Below are positions 58,738-64,000 of a DNA stretch of 64,000 nt, one piece after another; position 1 is the first letter of the stretch; each line of letters begins with the position of its first letter. The stretch is taken from NCBI RefSeq assembly GCF_032461945.1, contig NZ_JAWCUD010000012.1:224102-288101 (forward strand), read 5' to 3'. Below the pieces are notes generated by a model. That model was not told where the DNA came from, ran no database searches, and was given only the letters and a program-made list of their open reading frames with translations. This stretch comes from Paenibacillus_E violae. Its GTDB lineage: Bacteria; Bacillota; Bacilli; Paenibacillales; NBRC-103111. Position numbers and translations under genes: made by a program.

Positions 58738-59589
58738 CTAGTTTAAAACCCGACGTGCCGTCACGTAATGATCCGCCCACCACTCTTTGTTAATTGAGGT
58801 GAATTTCACGCCGCCTTCACCATACGTATGGATCATCATGCCATCACCTACATAAATCCCGACATGTCCAATATTTTTACCTGAATCCACAGTTGTAAAG
58901 AAAACTAAGTCGCCGGTCTGCAAATCGCTTTTGCTGACAAACTTACCTTCTTTCGCTTGATCGCGAGATACCCGCGGTAGCGTGATGTCGTACTCAGCAA
59001 ACACGGTTTTCACAAACGACGAGCAATCCATCGTTTTGGTTTGTCCATATTTCGCACCAAAAACGTATGGTGTACCCAAGTATTTCTGAGCAGTCAAAAT
59101 AAGCTCAGCTTTCAACCGATCCTTGGAGGAAAGAAGACTTTTCCCGCCAATGAAACTGCTCTTATAGTCATTTACACTACGAGTGACGACTTCGTCTTTG
59201 CTCTGGGAAGACATAACCATTTTCCCTTGACCGACATAGATCCCAGCAAATGATGGATTCTTACCACTGCCAAAGAACAAGACGTCACCTGGTTCCGCTT
59301 TGGACATATCCGTGATTGTCTTTTTATTCATTTTAAATTGATCCGCAAGCGTTCTTGGAATCGAGTAATCCAGCGTTTGGTAGACATAATAAATCAAGCC
59401 CGAGGAATCAAACCCCGCACCAGGCGTTTCGCTACCTTTGGAATAATCGACTCCTACCATTTTCTTCGCTAGTGAAACTGCATCCATATCATCATTAGCG
59501 GCGTATGCGGAAATAGCTGTTGTTGCTGAGAGTGCAATCGTTACCGCTGCCGTTATCCCAACTGTGCGTCTTGCAAGAATCTTTATCAT
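58738..59589 (-). CDS. Secreted tandem NlpC/P60 protein with inactive first domain
   Basis: A 283-residue exported protein. The signal peptide ends near AISAYA (about residue 30). Two NlpC/P60 domains follow. The second (about 160-283) is intact: YGQTKTMDCSSFVKTVF with catalytic Cys, NIGHVGIYVGDGMMIH with catalytic His and the third polar residue. The first (about 32-150) keeps the fold, but its Cys is Ser (FDSSGLIYYVYQ) and its His is Ala (PSFAGIYVGQG). It would cut gamma-D-Glu-meso-DAP or similar peptides in the wall, with the first copy perhaps binding. ATG 59589 follows GGAGG. Single gene. Confidence 0.9.
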   Translation of the reverse strand: MIKILARRTVGITAAVTIALSATTAISAYAANDDMDAVSLAKKMVGVDYSKGSETPGAGFDSSGLIYYVYQTLDYSIPRTLADQFKMNKKTITDMSKAEPGDVLFFGSGKNPSFAGIYVGQGKMVMSSQSKDEVVTRSVNDYKSSFIGGKSLLSSKDRLKAELILTAQKYLGTPYVFGAKYGQTKTMDCSSFVKTVFAEYDITLPRVSRDQAKEGKFVSKSDLQTGDLVFFTTVDSGKNIGHVGIYVGDGMMIHTYGEGGVKFTSINKEWWADHYVTARRVLN

Positions 59590-59824
59590 CTTAAATCCTC
59601 CAGTACGTATTTGTTAGTAGATATGGAAAAGTCCATTTAATCTAGTACAAGATTACCATGTCTATGAAAAGACTTTCATTCCTAAAATGTTTCCTTACAC
59701 ACACATGATTGGTAATGCTAACAAATCTTTCATCCGTGCGTCATTAAGGACAGCGTGCTCATAAACTTCGTTTTTTTGGAAATAATTGTACAAGGGATAT
59801 TCGTCCTATAGGGAGGTACTACAT

Positions 59825-60217
59825 ATGGTTTGGACGCAATGGTCTTTGGACCGAGTCATTATTCTCTTGATTGGGGTCGCCTATCTACTCTTATGGATCC
59901 AAGTGACTTTATCGCACTATCGTCAAAACTTTCATAAGAAAATAATGTGGAGTCCAGTCATTCTGTCTTTTCTTATCAGTTTTGTCTCCATTCTGTGTAC
60001 GCTTGTCAATCGCCATGGTTGGTATACGGCTGTGCATCTCATCTTTTGGCTTGGGGTCCTTCAAGGATTAATCGGCTTTGCTTTTCATCTAAGTGGTGTA
60101 CGTAAAAGAGTAGGCGGCTTTGCTTTACGAAACTTTCTCACAGGACCGCCGGTGCTGATGCCTCTACTATTTTCTTTTCTAAGTATTCTTGGACTTACTG
60201 CCATTTATGGAGGTTGA
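59825..60217 (+). CDS. Four-helix membrane protein of unknown function, linked to GMC dehydrogenase
   Basis: A 130-residue protein with four hydrophobic helices: VIILLIGVAYLLLWIQV, VILSFLISFVSILCTLV, LIFWLGVLQGLIGFAF and LMPLLFSFLSILGLTAI. No known domain is recognised. ATG 59825 has GGGAGG nine bases upstream, so the 13-codon extension is rejected. It is the first gene of a row with the two dehydrogenase subunits (next start seven bases after its stop) and could anchor them or pass electrons to quinone; there are no clear heme His pairs. Confidence 0.7.
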   Translation: MVWTQWSLDRVIILLIGVAYLLLWIQVTLSHYRQNFHKKIMWSPVILSFLISFVSILCTLVNRHGWYTAVHLIFWLGVLQGLIGFAFHLSGVRKRVGGFALRNFLTGPPVLMPLLFSFLSILGLTAIYGG

Positions 60218-60223
60218 TTGACG

Positions 60224-60820
60224 ATGACAAATCATAGCTATTATCCGACTTATAACGTCATGGATGAGCAAAAGGAATGGGATGCCAACACTCGGAATAT
60301 TGTAAATGCACGTTTACAGCGTGAAACCATGTATCAGTTCCTCACACATGTAGAGGCAGAAACATTGCGGGCTTGGTGCTCGCTGCTTATGGATGATAAT
60401 AGGGGAGAAATCATTCAGTACGTCCTTTGTCATATCGACGAGGTTCTCACACAGGACAAAGGTGAGGGGCAGCGAAAAATGAATGTCCCCCCTTTGCGCA
60501 CGCTTTTACGTCAAGGGCTTAAAGCTATTGATGAGACTGGCTGGATTGATAGCAGCAAACCTTTTTTTCAACTAGATGAGACGTCTCAGCGACACATTAT
60601 GCTGCAAATCAGCAGCGACAGTTACCCTCTGACAGAAAATTGGGAAGGCGTCCCGCAGAAAGCTTTGTTTCAAAAACTGCTGAAGCTCAGTGTCGAGGCT
60701 TATTATTCTCATCCTTTGGTATGGTCGGAGATCGGGTTTGGCGGTCCTGCCTATCCGCGTGGTTATGTGCGCGCAGAAACAGGCCAACTTGACCCTTGGG
60801 AGGCTGTGAAGGAGCAATGA
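60224..60820 (+). CDS. Gluconate 2-dehydrogenase subunit 3-like protein
   Basis: A 198-residue soluble protein matching the small subunit of FAD gluconate-type dehydrogenases: a helical body and the C-terminal HPLVWSEIGFGGPAYPRGYVR, in which the PAYPRGY block is family-typical. In proteobacterial enzymes this subunit carries a Tat signal and helps export; here there is no Tat or Sec signal, so the complex would stay inside. ATG 60224 lies nine bases after GGAGGT; the TTG at 60218 is too close to it. Its stop overlaps the start of the FAD subunit (ATGA). Confidence 0.82.
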   Translation: MTNHSYYPTYNVMDEQKEWDANTRNIVNARLQRETMYQFLTHVEAETLRAWCSLLMDDNRGEIIQYVLCHIDEVLTQDKGEGQRKMNVPPLRTLLRQGLKAIDETGWIDSSKPFFQLDETSQRHIMLQISSDSYPLTENWEGVPQKALFQKLLKLSVEAYYSHPLVWSEIGFGGPAYPRGYVRAETGQLDPWEAVKEQ

Positions 60821-62379
60821 AGAGGAGATACGAGCAAGACGAAGTTGATATCTTAATCGTTGGAGCAGGCGCCGCTGGCGGCGTTCTGGCCAAAGAACTG
60901 AGCGAAGCCGGTCTCAGTGTCGTTGTTTTGGATGCCGGACCGTGGCGGGATCCTCAGAAGAATTTTGCTAGTGACGAGTTGAGCATGCGGCAGTTAGGGT
61001 GGGAAGATACTCGCCTTGTAGACGGGACCGTTCCGCTAGGCGTGGGTTACTCTAATTCGGGACGGGGAGTCGGCGGGGGAACGCAAAACTTCACGGGCGT
61101 TTTCTTACGATTTCATGAATCTGATTTCAAAACCAAATCCATCGATGGTGTAGGAGAAGACTGGCCCATTCATTACAAAGATCTTGAACCTTACTATAAT
61201 CGGATTGAAAAAGAAATTGCCGTTTCGGGACCTAAACATTTTCCATGGGGCAACTTTCGGGGGCCTTATCCCTATCCGGAACGAGACCCCTTAAGTCCTA
61301 ACGCCTACCTGTTTCAAAAAGGCTGTGAAGCACTCGGCATTCAATCCGCTGTTACTCCGCTTGCCATTCTATCTGCTCCCTATGATGGTCGTCCTCCCTG
61401 CATCAACCGCGGTTTCTGCATCCAGGGCTGCATGCCGAATGCCAAATTCAGCACCTTGACCGTACATATCCCCAAAGCTGTGAAAGCTGGGGCAGAGGTT
61501 CTCCCCGATTGCATGGTCACTCAGATTGAAGTTGACGCAAACGGTCATGCCAGCGGTGTGCTCTTTATCCATCAGGGAACGGAGTACCGGCAGCGTGCCA
61601 AAACGGTTATTGTATGCGCACATGCCGTCGAAACGCCTCGTCTGCTGCTTCATTCAGCGTCGCCACTATTTCCTGACGGTCTAGCTAATTCTAGCGGATG
61701 GGTTGGCCGTGCTATTATGACGCATAGCAGCAACGATGTGTATGCCAAATTTGAGCAGGAGGTTCGTTTATACAAAGGCACTCCAGTGCTAGCATCTACT
61801 CAGGATTTCTATGAGACGGATCCTCGGCGTGGTTATGCTCGCGGCTATACAATTCATTCTCACGGTTCCAGACCTATAGATATGGCCGATGGGATCAGCA
61901 AATCGACGCAAGATCCTCTTTGGGGATCAGGGCTAAGACAAGCTATGCTTAACTACAATCACTATGGGCGGTTAACGATGGTTGGAGAGGTTCTTCCACA
62001 GTGGGATAACCATATCTCCTTATCTGACGAAAAAGATGACTACGGCATGCCACGTGCCGCTGTTACCTTTAATTACGGAGATAATGATCGCAAACTCATC
62101 GATCACGCCGTTGACAATATGCAGCTGATCCTCAAAGCGGCTGGAGGAGAAATTGCCTTCGTTGTACCGGATACGCAGCATTTCATGGGGGGATGCCGTA
62201 TGGGAAATAACCCTGCTACATCTGTCGTCAACACATACGGCCAGAGTCACGATATACCGAACCTTTTCATCTGCGATGCGAGTCTGTTCGTGACCTCCAG
62301 CGGCTGTAATCCGACCAATACGGTTATGGCTCTTGCTGCAAGGACTGCGGATTATATTATTGAACTTGCTAGCATTTAA
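60817..62379 (+). CDS. GMC-family FAD oxidoreductase (gluconate/sugar dehydrogenase-like large subunit)
   Basis: A 520-residue flavoprotein. FAD binding: ILIVGAGAAGGVLAKEL (about 14-30) and VVVLDAGPW; GVGGGTQNFTG next to the flavin; the C-terminal HFMGGCRMGNNP and CDASLFVTSSGCNPTNTVMALAARTADYI carry the active-site His/Asn pair. Close to the FAD subunits of gluconate or 2-keto-gluconate dehydrogenases that oxidise sugar acids or polyols. No cytochrome c subunit gene follows, unlike the proteobacterial three-subunit enzyme. ATG 60817 overlaps the small-subunit stop and follows AAGGAG. Confidence 0.88.
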   Translation: MKRRYEQDEVDILIVGAGAAGGVLAKELSEAGLSVVVLDAGPWRDPQKNFASDELSMRQLGWEDTRLVDGTVPLGVGYSNSGRGVGGGTQNFTGVFLRFHESDFKTKSIDGVGEDWPIHYKDLEPYYNRIEKEIAVSGPKHFPWGNFRGPYPYPERDPLSPNAYLFQKGCEALGIQSAVTPLAILSAPYDGRPPCINRGFCIQGCMPNAKFSTLTVHIPKAVKAGAEVLPDCMVTQIEVDANGHASGVLFIHQGTEYRQRAKTVIVCAHAVETPRLLLHSASPLFPDGLANSSGWVGRAIMTHSSNDVYAKFEQEVRLYKGTPVLASTQDFYETDPRRGYARGYTIHSHGSRPIDMADGISKSTQDPLWGSGLRQAMLNYNHYGRLTMVGEVLPQWDNHISLSDEKDDYGMPRAAVTFNYGDNDRKLIDHAVDNMQLILKAAGGEIAFVVPDTQHFMGGCRMGNNPATSVVNTYGQSHDIPNLFICDASLFVTSSGCNPTNTVMALAARTADYIIELASI

Positions 62380-62473
62380 GGCAGCGGTGCTCTAGCGTTT
62401 AGTTGCATCTCCTATATTCCAACATCTACAATAGAGCATAGCAGGCAAGAGGAAAGGAGAGGTTTCAACTTAC

Positions 62474-62776
62474 ATGGCTATTGCAGAATTTACGATTATC
62501 CCAATCGGGACAGCAACTACAAGCCTTAGCGGATATGTGGCTGATCTTCACAAAGAACTAGAAAAGCACACGGATATTACGTTCGAGATGACACCCATGG
62601 GAACTATTCTAGAAGGCTCCTTAGATCGAATTCTGGAGGTCATTCGCGCTGTGCATGAGGTTCCCTTCACGAATGGCGCACAGCGTGTATCCACCTCCAT
62701 TAAAATCGACGATCGCCGTGATAAAGCGGCCTCTATGTCTCAAAAAATGCAGTCGGTTGCAGAAAAATTGAAATAA
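62474..62776 (+). CDS. MTH1187/YqgV family (thiamine-binding type) protein
   Basis: A 100-residue ferredoxin-like-fold protein: AEFTIIPIGTATTSLSGYVADL, the ligand-site block TPMGTILEGSLD and the helical end RRDKAASMSQKMQSVAEKL. The UPF0045/MTH1187 family binds thiamine or its pyrimidine part; the role is unsettled. ATG 62474 follows AAAGGAGAGG at about 13 bases. Separated from the dehydrogenase genes by 94 bases without a clear terminator. Confidence 0.88.
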   Translation: MAIAEFTIIPIGTATTSLSGYVADLHKELEKHTDITFEMTPMGTILEGSLDRILEVIRAVHEVPFTNGAQRVSTSIKIDDRRDKAASMSQKMQSVAEKLK

Positions 62777-62781
62777 AAAGA

Positions 62782-62808
62782 GCATCCCTTCGTTGGGATG
62801 CTTTTTTG
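62782..62808 (+). terminator. Rho-independent terminator of the MTH1187-type gene
   Basis: GCATCCC (62782-62788) and GGGATGC (62795-62801) around TTCGTT, followed by six T. Confidence 0.9.
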
Positions 62809-62842
62809 TATTAAAGGCGTTTATAGAAATCAAAATAATAAA

Positions 62843-62866
62843 ACAAAAAAAGACCCTCGCGGCCTT
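62843..62866 (-). terminator. Terminator of the rRNA/tRNA operon
   Basis: On the minus strand AAGGCC-GCGAG-GGTCTT (62866 to 62850) is followed by seven T, 20 bases after the tRNA-Lys 3' end. Confidence 0.75.
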
Positions 62867-62885
62867 GTGTTTTTACTTATAAAAG

Positions 62886-62958
62886 TGAGCCATGTAGGAC
62901 TCGAACCTACGACACCCTGATTAAAAGTCAGGTGCTCTACCAACTGAGCTAATGGCTC
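62886..62958 (-). tRNA. tRNA-Lys (anticodon TTT)
   Basis: Acceptor GAGCCAT/ATGGCTC, D arm AGCTCAGTTGGTAGAGC, anticodon loop CTTTTAA, T arm GTAGG-TTCGAGT-CCTAC. Discriminator A; CCA not coded. Last tRNA of the cluster. Confidence 0.95.
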
Positions 62959-62967
62959 TTAGGGAAA

Positions 62968-63049
62968 TGGAGGCTGATGGATTCGAACCACCGAACTCGG
63001 AGAGAGCAGATTTACAGTCTGCCGTGTTTAGCCACTTCACTAAGCCTCC
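62968..63049 (-). tRNA. tRNA-Tyr (anticodon GTA)
   Basis: Acceptor GGAGGCT/AGCCTCC; anticodon stem GCAGA/TCTGC with loop CTGTAAA; a long variable arm (class II), as usual for bacterial tRNA-Tyr. CCA not coded. Confidence 0.94.
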
Positions 63050-63096
63050 AGATTGCGAGATAACCGTGCTGCGTTGTAGCAGCACAACCATCTCAA

Positions 63097-63169
<73 letters not shown>

Positions 63170-63213
63170 TTATGTACTTCTTTTAGATTGTCCCATTCAA
63201 AGAAAAAGATGAA

Positions 63214-63290
63214 TGGCGGAGCCGACGGGATTCGAACCCGCGGTCTCCTGCGTGACAGGCAGGCATGTTAGGCCTCTACACCACGGCTCC
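63214..63290 (-). tRNA. tRNA-Asp (anticodon GTC)
   Basis: Acceptor GGAGCCG/CGGCTCC; anticodon stem CCTGC/GCAGG with loop CTGTCAC; discriminator G and coded CCA. Confidence 0.95.
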
Positions 63291-63317
63291 ATGACAATTC
63301 AATTTGCACCAACTAAA

Positions 63318-63393
<76 letters not shown>

Positions 63394-63464
63394 ATATAGT
63401 TTCGAGGCCTCCGAAAAGTAATCGGAAACTCCATCTTGGAAACACTTCACTTTTTGGGGTAAAG

Positions 63465-63540
63465 TGGTGGAGGCTGACGGGATCGAACCGCCGACCCTCT
63501 GCTTGTAAGGCAGATGCTCTCCCAGCTGAGCTAAGCCTCC
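63465..63540 (-). tRNA. tRNA-Val (anticodon TAC)
   Basis: Acceptor GGAGGCT/AGCCTCC; anticodon stem TCTGC/GCAGA with loop CTTACAA; discriminator A and coded CCA. Confidence 0.95.
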
Positions 63541-63556
63541 ATCTGGAATGGTTTTA

Positions 63557-63633
63557 TGGTAGCGGCAGAGGGGCTCGAACCCCCGACCTTACGGGTATGA
63601 ACCGTACGCTCTAGCCAGCTGAGCTACGCCGCC
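63557..63633 (-). tRNA. tRNA-Met (anticodon CAT, elongator type)
   Basis: Acceptor GGCGGCG paired with TGCCGCT (two G-U); anticodon stem TACGG/CCGTA with loop TTCATAC; coded CCA. The body closely resembles the Bacillus elongator tRNA-Met; it lacks the unpaired first base and GGG/CCC anticodon stem of the initiator. Confidence 0.9.
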
Positions 63634-63662
63634 ACATAAAAGGTGTTATATATGTTTGGAAC

Positions 63663-63754
63663 TGGCGGAGAGAGAGGGATTCGAACCCTCGCACCACTTA
63701 CGCAGTCTAACCCCTTAGCAGAGGGTCCCCTTATAGCCACTTGGGTATCTCTCC
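63663..63754 (-). tRNA. tRNA-Ser (anticodon GCT)
   Basis: Acceptor GGAGAGA/TCTCTCC; anticodon loop CTGCTAA giving GCT (codons AGC/AGU); long variable arm; discriminator G and coded CCA. First tRNA after the 23S gene. Confidence 0.94.
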
Positions 63755-63874
63755 AAGACATATATACTCAGGAATTATTATTCCCTGAAAACTAGATACG
63801 AAACGTTTGTAAAGTTACAACTATAGGTTTCAAGCAGAGAGACTTTAATCTTCGATTAAAGATCCCTCCCTATA

Positions 63875-64000
63875 TGAGGTTAAGCCCTCGACCGATTAGT
63901 ATTCGTCAGCTGCATGCATTGCTGCACTTCCACCTCGAACCTATCAACCTCGTCGTCTACAAGGGGTCTTACATACTGGGAAATCTCATCTTGAGGGGGG
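63875..64000 (-). rRNA. 23S ribosomal RNA, 3' end (partial)
   Basis: Minus-strand sequence carries the highly conserved 23S end: GTTCGAGGTGGAAGTGCAGC, ATGCAGCTGACGAATACTAA and TCGGTCGAGGGCTTAACC. The gene continues past the right edge. The 120-base spacer to tRNA-Ser holds two small hairpins and a GAAAACTAGATACGAAACG-like antitermination/processing string, and no 5S gene. The exact 3' end is uncertain by a few bases. Confidence 0.93.

Overview
The window comes from a spore-forming Firmicute of the Bacillales, most likely Paenibacillus or a close relative. The evidence is gene order: cggR-gap-pgk-tpiA-gpmI-eno followed by secG, est, rnr, smpB and ssrA; the trxB-rapZ-yvcK-whiA-crh block; hprK-lgt-ppaX-yvoF; and a his operon with short HisG plus HisZ. 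A DUF3231 protein, an S-layer-homology remnant, GGAGG-type ribosome binding sites and several TTG/GTG starts agree. Species-level assignment is not possible by reading alone.

Layout. 1-15262 is a mixed accessory region: a purine permease, a metallo-beta-lactamase-fold hydrolase, a three-gene catabolic set (S15-type acylase/esterase, M19-like dipeptidase, ornithine-cyclodeaminase-like protein) beside a hybrid histidine kinase, a CcdC-like membrane protein, an MFS exporter, a CHRD protein with no ordinary start codon, an orphan primase-like protein, a DUF3231 protein and a cytoplasmic TIM-barrel glycosidase. 15263-20833 holds debris of an S-layer-type protein and a five-gene, translationally coupled operon (M28-like DUF4910 hydrolase, DltA-like amino-acid ligase, carrier protein, GNAT and AAC(3)-type acyltransferases). 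It lies at the 3' end of the tmRNA gene and looks like a small biosynthetic island.

20834-34161 is the trans-translation/RNA-decay block (ssrA, smpB, rnr with a very long Gly/Arg-rich tail), est, secG, an M50B-like peptidase and the complete lower-glycolysis operon behind a CggR promoter/operator. Then come tRNA-Arg(CCG), a CtsR-type promoter with clpP, and a secreted copper-amine-oxidase-N-like protein. 37671-43062 is crh-whiA-yvcK-rapZ-glucokinase-trxB, followed by a YvcD-like TPR protein and a divergent PRPP synthetase. 46030-52767 is the histidine operon (hisZGDBH-F-IE-J), which lacks hisA. 53000-58606 carries yvoF, ppaX, lgt, hprK, an MsmX-type ATPase and a PucR-type regulator. 58738-62776 carries an NlpC/P60 protein, a GMC dehydrogenase set and a thiamine-binding-type protein. 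The right edge is an rRNA operon end: 23S 3' end and eight tRNA genes, with no 5S gene between them.

Carbon control is a theme: CggR, HprK, a Crh-like protein that still has His15, glucokinase, MsmX and YvcK all lie here. The least explained items are the five-gene ligase/carrier operon and a pair of about 185-bp intergenic elements (11891-12074 and 35351-35536) made of four 24-bp units in the same two-forward, two-reverse layout with almost identical spacing.
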